From Candidatus Rifleibacterium amylolyticum (GTDB lineage Bacteria > Muiribacteriota > Ozemobacteria > Ozemobacterales > Ozemobacteraceae): a stretch of DNA of 64,000 nt. The notes below the pieces were generated by a model. It was not told where the DNA came from. It made no database searches and was given only the letters and a program-made list of their open reading frames with translations. Shown piece by piece: positions 43,582 through 51,950 of this stretch (positions are counted from its first letter, which is position 1; each line of letters starts with the position of its first letter). The position numbers and the translations under genes were made by a program. The stretch covers positions 62,001 to 126,000 of the forward strand of contig JAACJG010000009.1 of NCBI GenBank assembly GCA_009917695.1, given 5' to 3'.

Positions 43582-43710
43582 TCGGGCTCTCGGCGGAATC
43601 TCATTCGCTTCAACTCTCACCAGTAGAGAGCAATGGTGAATAGCGATGGATTTGCGTCAAAACTGCCTGGCTCGAAGTTTCCGCTCATGAGAAACCCGCC
43701 TGCGCCCTTA
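43582..43710 (-). repeat. dispersed structured repeat, short copy
   Basis: The same element as 599-835 but without the GGA-loop hairpin blocks. On the minus strand it runs AAGGGCGCAGGCGGGTTT, CTCATGAGCGGAAACTTCG, GAGCCAGGC, TTGACGCAAATCCATCGC and ends GCGAATGAGATTCCGCCGA, GAGCCCGATTAAGT. It begins 78 bases past the stop of the leftward HTH-PIN gene. The rest of 43415-43787 holds the promoter above and a terminal fragment of the same element. Confidence 0.75.
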
Positions 43711-43761
43711 ATGAGGCTTTTATTCACAATTTCAAATTTGTCGGATGACTGGCTCATATAC

Positions 43762-43790
43762 ACTTAATCGGGCTCCCAATCTCATTATTA
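43762..43790 (-). repeat. terminal fragment of the same dispersed repeat
   Basis: Leftward it reads TAATGAGATTGGGAGCCCGATTAAGT, the end block of the element with an internal deletion of the CCGCCGA segment. It overlaps the stop codon of the HTH-PIN gene, so the gene's last codons abut the repeat. Confidence 0.5.
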
Positions 43791-44489
43791 GTAACCGCAG
43801 ACAGGAAGGCCGGGAGTTTTGAGCAGGATGCGGTCAGAAGTCACAAACATGGCAGCTCCGGCTTCGATGCAGCAGCAATAGCTCTGCAGTGATATCTCAG
43901 CAGCAGCGGTGGGAAGTTCAAGGGCGCGCCTCAGCGCTGCTTCGCTCAAGGGTGCCAGTTCGAAAATATTCTGCGCCAGAACGAAATCGAGCAGTGCGGG
44001 ATAGTGCCCGGGAATTCTGGCTGCGCGCCGCAACACCCACAGAGCCAGCGGAACGGAAATGACCAATCCTTCAGCCCGGCCAGCAAGTGCCATTAGACCG
44101 GCAGCACCTTCTCCATCAGTCAACCATGTCATCAGTGGCCCGGCGTCAAAAGCCAGCAACCCGCCGGTAAAACCGGGCATGCGTTCAGAGACAACATTTT
44201 CAGGGGCCTTGATCAGCCCGCGCAACAATCCCCTGCCGGCGATAAAACGTTCGCGCCAGTAGGCGGTGCGGGCAGCCGGATTATCCGAATACAAAGCGCC
44301 GCGCCTCTGATCAAGCCAGGCAGAGACTTCAGCTTCAACAAAAACGGTACGGCGACCGGCATGACGAGCCATTATGGCAAACTCCGGCCGATGATTGGGT
44401 GAACTCGGCGAGATCCAGGCCTGTACAGTATGCCGCGACACCCGCAACAGCGACGCCACTTCACCGAGCGTTATCAATCTGTCAGCCAT
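43788..44489 (-). CDS. HTH (excisionase/MerR-like) and PIN-like domain fusion
   Basis: A 233-residue protein. Residues about 5-62 are a winged HTH of the helix_turn_helix_17 type (LITLGEVASLLRVSRHTVQAWI...FVEAEVSAWLDQRR). Residues about 110-225 look like a PIN ribonuclease domain, beginning LLAFDAGPLMTWLTDGEG (Asp115) and ending AAMFVTSDRILL (Asp219). Two acidic residues expected in active PIN domains are not evident (VPLALWVL and ISLQSYCC at their places), so nuclease activity is doubtful. Antitoxin-like DNA binding and toxin-like domain are thus in one chain. AGGAGA precedes the ATG and 10-bp iterons lie just upstream. Confidence 0.7.
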   Translation of the reverse strand: MADRLITLGEVASLLRVSRHTVQAWISPSSPNHRPEFAIMARHAGRRTVFVEAEVSAWLDQRRGALYSDNPAARTAYWRERFIAGRGLLRGLIKAPENVVSERMPGFTGGLLAFDAGPLMTWLTDGEGAAGLMALAGRAEGLVISVPLALWVLRRAARIPGHYPALLDFVLAQNIFELAPLSEAALRRALELPTAAAEISLQSYCCCIEAGAAMFVTSDRILLKTPGLPVCGY

Positions 44490-44525
44490 AATAATATCTC
44501 CTGAACAACGACTTTATTTAATATG

Positions 44526-44555
44526 TTACAATATATTGCAATATTTAACAATACA
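44526..44555. repeat. three 10-bp iterons, probable operator of the HTH-PIN gene
   Basis: TTACAATATA, TTGCAATATT and TAACAATACA follow each other without gaps, sharing the core (A/G)CAATA at exactly one helical turn. They lie 37 bases upstream of the HTH-PIN start. The remainder of 44490-44805 is AT-rich, with weak short frames on both strands that I do not accept as genes, plus the rpsB promoter. Confidence 0.5.
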
Positions 44556-44727
44556 CGACAAAACCAGCTCCAGATGCCACTTTCACGATGCGCATCAAAA
44601 AACCGCAAACCATTAACCACACTGAGTTTGATCGAGTGTTTTTTATCAGAGCTCACTCCCGAACAGCATCTCAAGGCAATAATCCTGCACAATACTGATC
44701 AACAATGAGTTTTTTGCCGCAAAATAC

Positions 44728-44756
44728 TTGACCACAAAACGGAAATGAGCTAACAT
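44728..44756 (+). promoter_or_regulatory. sigma-70-type promoter of the rpsB operon
   Basis: TTGACC (44728-44733), a 17-base spacer and TAACAT (44751-44756), about 50 bases before the rpsB ATG. Confidence 0.6.
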
Positions 44757-44805
44757 ATCACAACCAATTTAACTTTATGGAAAATCTCCCGGAGGTACAG
44801 TTTCA

Positions 44806-45618
44806 ATGTCCATGGTATCAATGAAAAGCCTGCTCGAAGCCGGCGTACATTTTGGTCATCAGACCAGAAGATGGAACCCCAAGATGGCCAAGTACATCTT
44901 CACCGCCCGCAACGGCATCTACATTATCGACCTGCAGAAAACCACCAAGCTTCTCGATGAAGCCTGTGATTTTATCAAAAGCGTCGTGCGCGAAGGCAAA
45001 CCTCTGCTTTTCGTAAGCACCAAGCGCCAGGCACAGGACATCATCAAACAGGAAGCCGAACGCTGTGGCATGTATTTTGTCAACTATCGCTGGCTTGGCG
45101 GTATGCTGACCAACTACGTAACTATCGAAAAGCGCATCAAAAGACTGAAAGAACTCAGTGAGCTGATCGACAGCGGCAAAATCGAGTCATACCCGAAAAA
45201 AGAAGCTTCTAAAATGAAGAAGGAATGCGAAAAACTTGATCGCGCTCTCGGCGGAATCAAGAACATGAAGGGCATGCCCGGCGCTCTGTTCGTAATCGAT
45301 CCTCACAAAGAAGCTATTGCCGTTGCCGAAGCCAGAAAAATGGGAATCCCCATAGTATCTGTTGTAGATACCAACTGCGACCCCGACAACATTGACTTCG
45401 TTATCCCCGGCAACGACGATGCAATCAGAGCCGTCAAGCTGGTTACCGGTATCATCGCCGACTCAGTCCTCGAAGCACTCGAAGGCAAGTCATTCGAAAA
45501 GGTCAGCGAAGAAGCTGAATCACGCGATGAAATGGCTGAAGGCGAAATCGACATGGCTGCCGCACTTGGCAACGTAGAAACCGCCGATGACGCTGACGAC
45601 AAACTGGTAATAGACTAA
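44806..45618 (+). CDS. rpsB: 30S ribosomal protein S2
   Basis: A 270-residue S2 protein, part of the 30S head-platform junction. Signatures: the opening [61 protein letters not shown] and [21 protein letters not shown]. The C-terminal ~40 residues are an acidic extension ([31 protein letters not shown]). CCGGAGGT serves as ribosome site. It is the first gene of the translation/lipid block that continues to rseP. Confidence 0.97.
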   Translation: MSMVSMKSLLEAGVHFGHQTRRWNPKMAKYIFTARNGIYIIDLQKTTKLLDEACDFIKSVVREGKPLLFVSTKRQAQDIIKQEAERCGMYFVNYRWLGGMLTNYVTIEKRIKRLKELSELIDSGKIESYPKKEASKMKKECEKLDRALGGIKNMKGMPGALFVIDPHKEAIAVAEARKMGIPIVSVVDTNCDPDNIDFVIPGNDDAIRAVKLVTGIIADSVLEALEGKSFEKVSEEAESRDEMAEGEIDMAAALGNVETADDADDKLVID

Positions 45619-45641
45619 TTTTAATTTGAAAGGTAAAAGCT

Positions 45642-46739
45642 ATGCAGATAACTGCTCAACTCGTAAAAGAACTTCGTGAAAAAACCGGCGCCGGCATGCT
45701 CAAATGCAAAGAGGCTCTGGTGGAATGCAATGGCGATTTCGAAACCGCCGTTGACTATCTCCGCAAGAAGGGTCTTGCCTCAGCCGACAAACGCTCTGGC
45801 CGAGCCACATCACAGGGCCTGGTAATTCCTTTGGCCACCGCCGACAAGCGCACCGCTGCCATTGTCGAAGTCAACTGTGAAACTGACTTTGTCGCCAGAA
45901 ACGAAGACTTCGCGGCTTTTGCCAACAAGATCGCAGATCTGGTTCTCAAAACCCCATCTGTAAAAACCGTAGAAGACCTCAACAAGCTGACTGTCGACGG
46001 TCATCCGTTCGAAGAATTCATTAAGTCAAAAATCGCCACCACCGGCGAAAACATCTCGGTAAGCCGCGCTGAACACCTCGCGTTTCCCGCCGGCCAGAAT
46101 GGCATCTTTGCTACCTACGTCCACGGCGAAGGCAGCATCGGTGTTCTCATTCAGGTCAAAACTGAAACCGAAGCCGCCGCGAAAAACCCGGAAGTGGCCA
46201 GTTACGCCCATGAAGTAGCCCTTCAGGTTGCTGCCATGAATCCAATTGCTCTGTCTTCTGATAACATCACCCAGGAAGTAAAAACCAGAGAACTTAATAT
46301 TGCCATCGAAAAGACAAAAGCTGAACTCATTGGCAAAGCCGTTAACAAAGCTCTTGAGAAAGAAAAAATCAATCCTGCTCATGTTGACAGCGAAGACCAC
46401 ATGAAGTCAAACATGGAAAAAGGCTGGATCGACCAGGCAACGGTAGACAAAGCACGCGAAATCATTAAAACGGCTTCGGCTGCGGCTGCCGCTTCCCTGA
46501 ACGATAAAATGATTCACTCAATTGCCGAAGGCAGATTGAACAAATATTTCATGGAAAGCTGTCTCCTTGATCAGGCCTATGTTAAAGATGACAAAAAGTC
46601 GATCTCTGACCTTACCAATGAAGCATCCAAAGCAATCGGTGCCAAGATAGAACTGGTCGGCTATCGTAGATGGGCCCGTGGTGAAGCCGAAGCTGGCGAA
46701 GCCACCCCGGAAGAAAAAGCATCTGAAGCAGCCGGGTAA
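45642..46739 (+). CDS. tsf: elongation factor Ts
   Basis: A 365-residue guanine-nucleotide exchange factor for EF-Tu. The N-terminal UBA-like domain reads VKELREKTGAGMLKCKEALVE, the core has AIVEVNCETDFVARNEDF and the dimerisation part ends KIELVGYRRWARGE. It is longer than E. coli EF-Ts (283): extra residues lie in the second half (about 235-290, ELIGKAVNKALEKEKINPAH...TASAAAAASLND), plus a Glu/Ala-rich tail. It follows rpsB with a 23-base gap and AAAGGT. Confidence 0.96.
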   Translation: MQITAQLVKELREKTGAGMLKCKEALVECNGDFETAVDYLRKKGLASADKRSGRATSQGLVIPLATADKRTAAIVEVNCETDFVARNEDFAAFANKIADLVLKTPSVKTVEDLNKLTVDGHPFEEFIKSKIATTGENISVSRAEHLAFPAGQNGIFATYVHGEGSIGVLIQVKTETEAAAKNPEVASYAHEVALQVAAMNPIALSSDNITQEVKTRELNIAIEKTKAELIGKAVNKALEKEKINPAHVDSEDHMKSNMEKGWIDQATVDKAREIIKTASAAAAASLNDKMIHSIAEGRLNKYFMESCLLDQAYVKDDKKSISDLTNEASKAIGAKIELVGYRRWARGEAEAGEATPEEKASEAAG

Positions 46740-46782
46740 GTGCTTTTGTTGAAACTGATTTCCAGAAAGTTAAGGTAACCCA

Positions 46783-46815
46783 GTAGAGACGCCTGAAAGG
46801 TTCAGGCGTCTCTAC
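46783..46815. repeat. perfect 15-bp hairpin between tsf and pyrH
   Basis: GTAGAGACGCCTGAA and its exact complement flank a three-base loop AGG. No T run follows, so it is not an ordinary terminator. GTAGAGACG...CGTCTCTAC hairpins occur as mobile palindromic repeats in other bacteria. The location, inside an operon and 30 bases before the pyrH ribosome site, could set relative expression or RNA stability. Confidence 0.8.
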
Positions 46816-46847
46816 CCCTGTTTCGACCAGAGAAAGGGAACCAGGAC

Positions 46848-47579
46848 ATGACAACAGCCAGCGACCAGATACGTTTCCGACGACCACTGCTCAAACTAAG
46901 TGGCGAAATGCTCGGCGGCAGCGATGGCTTCGGCTTCAACCGCTCTGTCCTCGATGGTTTTGCCAAAGAAATCAAAACGCTCACTGAATCTGGTATAGTT
47001 CCTGGCATTGTTCTCGGCGGCGGCAATTTTTTTCGCGGCGCCAGAACCACTCTGCCAGCGCTCAAACGCCACCGCGCCGATGCGATCGGCATGCTCGCCA
47101 CTGTAATGAACGCCATCTGTTTTGCCGAACACCTGGAAGCAGCCGGCGTAAAAGCAAAAGTTTACTCTGCCGTTCCCATGCATCCGCTTGTCGCAGCTTA
47201 TGACATAGATGACGCGATTGCAAACTTAAAAGCCGGAGTTGTCTGTCTGTATTCTGGCGGAACCGGAAACCCATATTTCAGCACCGACTCAGCCGCAGCT
47301 CTGCGCGCAATTGAGACCGGCTGCGATGTATTGATCAAAGGCACCAAGGTTGATGGCGTCTACGACTCAGACCCCGTTAAAAACCCGTCTGCCACCAAAT
47401 TTTTACAGATCACCTACGAAGAAGTTCTGCGCCGCAATCTCGGCGTAATGGATCTTGTCGCCATAACCCTATGCCGCGACAATCGAATGCCGTTGAAAGT
47501 TCTCTCGCTCGCCGATTCCGGCAACCTGCTCAAAGCCTGCTCCGGTGCCACAACTGGCACAGACGTAATAGAAAGTTAA
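46848..47579 (+). CDS. pyrH: UMP kinase
   Basis: A 243-residue bacterial UMP kinase of the amino-acid-kinase fold, making UDP for RNA and glycan synthesis. Signatures: LLKLSGEMLGG, GIVPGIVLGGGNFFRGA, RADAIGMLATVMNA, YSGGTGNPYFSTDSAAALRA, LIKGTKVDGVYDSDPVKNP and DLVAITLCRDNRMPL. The start is at ATG after an AGGGAACCAGGA site. It is in its usual place between tsf and frr. Confidence 0.95.
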   Translation: MTTASDQIRFRRPLLKLSGEMLGGSDGFGFNRSVLDGFAKEIKTLTESGIVPGIVLGGGNFFRGARTTLPALKRHRADAIGMLATVMNAICFAEHLEAAGVKAKVYSAVPMHPLVAAYDIDDAIANLKAGVVCLYSGGTGNPYFSTDSAAALRAIETGCDVLIKGTKVDGVYDSDPVKNPSATKFLQITYEEVLRRNLGVMDLVAITLCRDNRMPLKVLSLADSGNLLKACSGATTGTDVIES

Positions 47580-47597
47580 TATATCAGGAGGAATAAT

Positions 47598-48158
47598 ATG
47601 TCTCTGGAAACAATCATAAACGATGCCAAAACCAAAATGCTTCAGTCGGTAGAAGTTCTCAAGAAGGAATATTCGACCATGCGCACCTCCAGAGCGACGC
47701 CTTCATTGCTCAGTCGCATAACGGTAAATCAGTATGGCCAGGAAGTTCCACTCCAGCACGTGGCTTCGGTTTCGGCACCAGATCCCAAGTCACTCGTCAT
47801 CCAGCCATGGGATAAAACGGTGTTGAGCGAAATCGAAAAGGCCATTCAGAAATCTGATCTGGGTCTCAACCCCCAGAATGATGGCAACCTTATCCGCCTG
47901 CCGATTCCTCCGCTTACCGAAGAGCGTCGCAACGATCTGGTGAAGTCAGCCAAAAAGAAAGCAGAAGATTTCAAGGTTGCTCTGCGCAACGTCAGAAGAG
48001 ACGCCAACGAAGATCTCAAAGCCCGCGAGAAAAAGAGTGAAATTACTCAGGACGAATGCAAAAAAGCACTCGACCGCATACAGAAACTTACCGACGAGCA
48101 TATCGCTCAGATCGACAGCGTATTCAAGGCCAAGGAAAACGAAATTCTCGGGAAATAA
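47598..48158 (+). CDS. frr: ribosome recycling factor
   Basis: A 186-residue RRF, which splits post-termination ribosomes with EF-G. It shows MRTSRATPSLLSRITVNQYG, VSAPDPKSLVIQPWDKTVLSEIEKAI, LGLNPQNDGNLIRLPIPPLTEERR and the C-terminal three-helix-bundle segment (KLTDEHIAQIDSVFKAKENEIL). TCAGGAGGA lies seven bases before the ATG. Standard length. Confidence 0.96.
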   Translation: MSLETIINDAKTKMLQSVEVLKKEYSTMRTSRATPSLLSRITVNQYGQEVPLQHVASVSAPDPKSLVIQPWDKTVLSEIEKAIQKSDLGLNPQNDGNLIRLPIPPLTEERRNDLVKSAKKKAEDFKVALRNVRRDANEDLKAREKKSEITQDECKKALDRIQKLTDEHIAQIDSVFKAKENEILGK

Positions 48159-48161
48159 GCC

Positions 48162-48332
48162 ATGTACAGAATTACTGAAGAATGCGTATCATGCGGAACC
48201 TGCCAGCCGGTCTGCCCGGCCAAGGCAATCAAGGTCGGGTTTCCTTACGTCATAACTGCCAAATGCACAGACTGCGGCAAGTGCGCTGAAGTCTGTCCGG
48301 TCGATGCAATTGTACCGGATGGCCAGGACTAA
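48162..48332 (+). CDS. small 2[4Fe-4S] ferredoxin
   Basis: A 56-residue clostridial-type ferredoxin. Two binding motifs are complete: CVSCGTCQPVCPAKAI and CTDCGKCAEVCPVDAI, each CX2CX2CX3CP. It begins three bases after the frr stop, and the uppS start is three bases past its own stop. It is a cytosolic low-potential electron carrier. Its insertion in this translation/isoprenoid block is unusual; a role with reductive isoprenoid enzymes (IspG/IspH type) is conceivable but not shown. Confidence 0.92.
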   Translation: MYRITEECVSCGTCQPVCPAKAIKVGFPYVITAKCTDCGKCAEVCPVDAIVPDGQD

Positions 48333-48334
48333 CA

Positions 48335-49087
48335 TTGGACAAAAACAGGGAAAAACTCAAAAACGAGCTGCTCGACCGTCTCGATAAAACCAGGATTCCT
48401 GCCCATATCGGCATAATCATGGACGGCAACGGCCGCTGGGCCAAGTCTCGCGGCAAGACCCGAATTCATGGTCATCAGGAGGGTGCCCGCCGGGTAAAAG
48501 GCATAGTCAGATTCGCCAACGACCTGGGCGTTCGCCATATCAGCCTGTATGCCTTTTCGGTCGAGAACTGGGCACGCCCCAGCTTCGAAGTATCGGCATT
48601 GATGCGCCTGATACGTGCCTACATAATCAGAGAACGCAACGATCTGCATGCTGAAGGCGTAAAATTCAGGCTTCTCGGGCGCATGGAAGAACTTGCCCCC
48701 GAGATCATCAAACAGGCAAACATCTCGACTGAACTGATGAAAAACAACCCGGGCCTGTCGCTGAATCTATGCATCAATTATGGCGGTCGCGCCGAAATTG
48801 TCGATGCCGTAAAAAAAATAATAGCTGCCGGGCACAAGCCTGAAGATATCAGCGAAGAGCTGATCAGCCGGCATCTTTACTGGCCGGAGCTGCCCGATGT
48901 CGATCTCATGATCAGAACCAGCGGTGAAATGCGCACCAGTAACTTTCATCTCTGGCGTGGTGCTTATGCAGAACTTTACTTCACCCCGGTATTATGGCCG
49001 GACTTCGATGAAGTGGAGCTGCTGACAGCAATTGAAGTTTATCAGAACCGCGAAAGACGGTTCGGCAAAATCAGCGAACAACTATAA
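48335..49087 (+). CDS. uppS: undecaprenyl diphosphate synthase (isoprenyl transferase)
   Basis: A 250-residue cis-prenyltransferase making the lipid carrier for wall and glycan synthesis. Signatures: IPAHIGIIMDGNGRWAKSRG, GHQEGARRVKGIV, LYAFSVENWARP, NLCINYGGRAEIVDAV and LMIRTSGEMRTSNFHLWRGAYAELYF. The frame starts with TTG, supported by CCAGGA seven bases upstream; no in-frame ATG fits the conserved N terminus. It lies three bases after the ferredoxin stop. Confidence 0.94.
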   Translation: MDKNREKLKNELLDRLDKTRIPAHIGIIMDGNGRWAKSRGKTRIHGHQEGARRVKGIVRFANDLGVRHISLYAFSVENWARPSFEVSALMRLIRAYIIRERNDLHAEGVKFRLLGRMEELAPEIIKQANISTELMKNNPGLSLNLCINYGGRAEIVDAVKKIIAAGHKPEDISEELISRHLYWPELPDVDLMIRTSGEMRTSNFHLWRGAYAELYFTPVLWPDFDEVELLTAIEVYQNRERRFGKISEQL

Positions 49088-49096
49088 GGAAAAGCA

Positions 49097-49879
49097 ATGC
49101 TGGCTCGCATACCGGTCATACTATTTGGCATTCCCGCAGTATATGGGCTGCTGGTTGCAGCTGGCGACGTAGTCAGAATGGTTTTCCTGGCACTGGTCTG
49201 CATTCTCGGACAATACGAGCTCAATCAGATGCTCAGTCGCGGCAACGGTGGCAAACCCTGGATCGAATGGGCTGGAGCGCTTACCATTCTGCCGGCCTCG
49301 CACTTTTATGGCGAAAAAGGTCTGCTGATGTCATTCGCAGCTTCTGCTGTCTTGCTGGTGGCTTTCACTGTGTTAAGAGGTCTGCATGGAGACAACACCC
49401 AGCGATTCATGCGTGGCTTGTTCAGTCTTGTTTATCTGCCATTCTGCCTGGCGTTTTACCTCATGCTGGCGCGAGCCGACAGTGGTCTGACCCTTTTTAT
49501 TATTCTATCATCGGTATGGGCACTTGATATTGGCGCATATTCCTTTGGCATGAGCATTCGCGGGCCAAAGCTGGCTCCGGCAATCAGCCCGAACAAAACA
49601 ATATCGGGAGCTGTCGGTGGTGCGCTCAGCTGCGCGGCTTTTATTATCGCGGCCGGGCACTTTGCACTGCTCAAGCTTTCCCAGCCGCGCCTGATAATTA
49701 TGGCGATAACCATTGCCACAATCGGTCAAATTGCCGATTTATTTGAATCAGTACTTAAACGCGAGTCAGAAGTAAAAGACTCTGGCGCTCTTTTGGGCGC
49801 ACACGGTGGCGTTCTTGACCGTATCGACAGTGTTCTTTTTCTCGGACCGCTGTGTTATGCTCTTGTAGTTTTTAATTAA
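49097..49879 (+). CDS. cdsA: phosphatidate cytidylyltransferase
   Basis: A 260-residue polytopic enzyme that makes CDP-diacylglycerol. About seven hydrophobic helices are visible. The family signature is intact near the C terminus: SVLKRESEVKDSGALLGAHGGVLDRIDS, together with SPNKTISGAVGG. ATAAGGAAAAGC precedes the ATG nine bases after uppS. In many genomes dxr follows cdsA; here rseP comes next. Confidence 0.92.
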   Translation: MLARIPVILFGIPAVYGLLVAAGDVVRMVFLALVCILGQYELNQMLSRGNGGKPWIEWAGALTILPASHFYGEKGLLMSFAASAVLLVAFTVLRGLHGDNTQRFMRGLFSLVYLPFCLAFYLMLARADSGLTLFIILSSVWALDIGAYSFGMSIRGPKLAPAISPNKTISGAVGGALSCAAFIIAAGHFALLKLSQPRLIIMAITIATIGQIADLFESVLKRESEVKDSGALLGAHGGVLDRIDSVLFLGPLCYALVVFN

Positions 49880-49899
49880 TAGTCTGGAAAGGTCTTTGG

Positions 49900-51111
49900 A
49901 TGCTAGCTTTTCTTTTTGTCGCCATTAAAACAATACTCTCGATATGTTTCGTACTGGTCAGCATCGCTCTGGTGCATGAACTGGGTCATTATATCACAGC
50001 CAAACTCTGCGGCATCTGGGTTCTTGAATTCGCCATAGGCTTCGGCAACCGTCTGTTTAAAAAGCAATGGGGCGAGACTCTCTATTCGTTCCGCCCATTT
50101 CCGCTCGGCGGCTTTGTCAGACTGGCCGGCATGGACAATGCCGAAGAAGATACTCCTGAGGGTGAGAAGCCCGAGGTCGATGAAGATCTCCCGGTAGTGC
50201 CGCCCGATCACCCGCGCAGCTACCTGACCCGACCGGCATGGGCCCGCATAATCGTGCTTTCAGCCGGTTCGATAATGAATCTGCTCTGGGCGATTTTTCT
50301 GTTCATTGCAATTTATACAATTTCGGGCGGCCCCCTTACCAACATTCAGGTTATCGAAGCAGCCCAGGGTAAACCGGCCTACGAAGCCGGTATCAAAGCC
50401 GGCGACATCATAACCGCCGTCGATGGAGTCAAAATAAATGACTGGAGCGACGGTGTCGGCCTGATCGGGCAGGCTGGCGGCAAAGAAATTACTTTGAGCG
50501 TGCTGCGCAACCACCCGATTCGAAAATCAGCGGCTGGCGGCGGCATCATGCAGGATGACGTGGCCACCACCGACCTTTCTTATGAAATCCACGACCAGGA
50601 AACTCTTGCCTTTAAGGTTGTACCAGAAGGCCCGCCCGGAGCGGCACGCATCGGCATCAGTCTGGCACCCAACAATTTTGATTTTCAGATTCTGCCTTTC
50701 TCAAAAGCTGTCAGCAAAGGCATTAATGATGGTCTTAACGTAATCGCGCAGACAGTTGGCGGTCTCTTCAAAATGTTCACGCGTCAGACTCAGGCAGATG
50801 TCGCCGGCCCGGTTAAAATCATGAAAATGATCAAGGATCAGTCGTCTAAAGGTATCTTCGATCTGCTTTATCTGACCGCTATCCTTTCGGTTAACATAGG
50901 TCTGATCAATCTGCTGCCACTACCCGTTCTCGATGGCGGCCGCATAGTATTCGTTCTGCTCGAATTGATCTTCTGGGTAATCAACAGCTTGACCGGCCTG
51001 AAGCTGGCAATAACGAGCAAGGTCGAAGAAACCGTGCATTTTGCCGGAATGATCGCCCTGCTCAGCCTGCTGGTATTTGTAACCTACAAAGATATCGCCA
51101 GTTTCTTCTAA
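49900..51111 (+). CDS. rseP: RIP site-2 metalloprotease RseP
   Basis: A 403-residue membrane zinc protease for regulated intramembrane proteolysis. The zinc site VHELGHYITAKLCG lies in the first helix and the second ligand in LLPLPVLDGGRIVF near residue 345. A single PDZ domain (about 145-255, AQGKPAYEAGIKAGDIITAVDG) lies between them, where E. coli RseP has two. Four membrane helices. It ends the rpsB block and overlaps the convergent LEA-like gene by four bases. Likely substrates are anti-sigma factors or signal-peptide remnants. Confidence 0.93.
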   Translation: MLAFLFVAIKTILSICFVLVSIALVHELGHYITAKLCGIWVLEFAIGFGNRLFKKQWGETLYSFRPFPLGGFVRLAGMDNAEEDTPEGEKPEVDEDLPVVPPDHPRSYLTRPAWARIIVLSAGSIMNLLWAIFLFIAIYTISGGPLTNIQVIEAAQGKPAYEAGIKAGDIITAVDGVKINDWSDGVGLIGQAGGKEITLSVLRNHPIRKSAAGGGIMQDDVATTDLSYEIHDQETLAFKVVPEGPPGAARIGISLAPNNFDFQILPFSKAVSKGINDGLNVIAQTVGGLFKMFTRQTQADVAGPVKIMKMIKDQSSKGIFDLLYLTAILSVNIGLINLLPLPVLDGGRIVFVLLELIFWVINSLTGLKLAITSKVEETVHFAGMIALLSLLVFVTYKDIASFF

Positions 51112-51836
51112 CGATTGCCGACAACGAAGCTACGTCTGACAGGGATCTCAATACCGCCGGCCGAAATTCTGAATTCGGCTGTGCCTTCAAGAACGCTGAC
51201 GTTTTTGAGGTCGTTGCCGACATTGCTGCGAGCTGAAATGATTGCCGGCACCGGCTGACTCTTCTGCCCCTCGATGACCTTCTGCAGACCACGCCGCGTC
51301 ATTATAGAATCGGCCTGACACCACACCGGTACGGTTGCGGCAGCGTTGCCTTTGATAAGAGTTCTCGGCATAAAGGCGGCATCTTTGGCCACTGTATATC
51401 CGCCAAGATGCATGCTGAAGCTGACGTTCTGCAACACCACATTCAGCGGCAACCGGTTGACGACCCTGAAGTTTATATTTGCCCGGCTGCTGCGATCTGT
51501 AAGACTGGAAGGGTCGATAGTCACGCGCTCGACACTTATCAACAGGCGCTCACCTGCTTTTCCCATAAAATAGTCCAGATTGGCGAAGAAAACTATAAAA
51601 ACCAGGCTAAAAACAGCCAGTGAAGCCATAAACAATATTGCCACCAGTTTAAAGAAGCCTTTGAGCCCGGAAAATCTGGATGCTTTTGCCGGACGAGACG
51701 GCTTTTCCTCGCGATCCTTGAGGGCTTTTCCCCGACGGTCGGCAGCGCGACGGTCATTACGATTGCGACGGTCTCCGGCACTTTCGGTTGATCCTCGTCG
51801 TCCCTGAGATTTCCTTCTGTCAGTCGTCATTGTCAT
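51108..51836 (-). CDS. membrane-anchored LEA/WHy-like protein
   Basis: A 242-residue protein. Residues 1-50 are strongly basic (Arg/Lys/Asp-rich, DRRNRNDRRAADRRGK), then one membrane helix (about 58-85, KLVAILFMASLAVFSLVFIVFF). The outer domain (about 95-242) fits LEA14/WHy-type proteins: ANINFRVVNRLPLNVVLQNVSFSMHLGGY and a second strand block near the end. Such domains sit in the periplasm of diderms, with unclear ligand. Convergent with rseP (four-base overlap). Confidence 0.62.
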   Translation of the reverse strand: MTMTTDRRKSQGRRGSTESAGDRRNRNDRRAADRRGKALKDREEKPSRPAKASRFSGLKGFFKLVAILFMASLAVFSLVFIVFFANLDYFMGKAGERLLISVERVTIDPSSLTDRSSRANINFRVVNRLPLNVVLQNVSFSMHLGGYTVAKDAAFMPRTLIKGNAAATVPVWCQADSIMTRRGLQKVIEGQKSQPVPAIISARSNVGNDLKNVSVLEGTAEFRISAGGIEIPVRRSFVVGNR

Positions 51837-51950
51837 TTTCCCAAAAAAAGAGCTTGCCTGTAGATAAACCCCGGCTAATCTATTACCATATCGTAAATAT
51901 TCAAAAATTGTTTATATGCCAGTATTTTTTATCAAGGAGTACCAATAACC

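Noticed and set aside
44523-44708. Short frames on both strands (61 and 72 codons) upstream of rpsB
   Set aside because: AT-rich sequence with no ribosome sites; they overlap the iterons and are not needed to explain the region.
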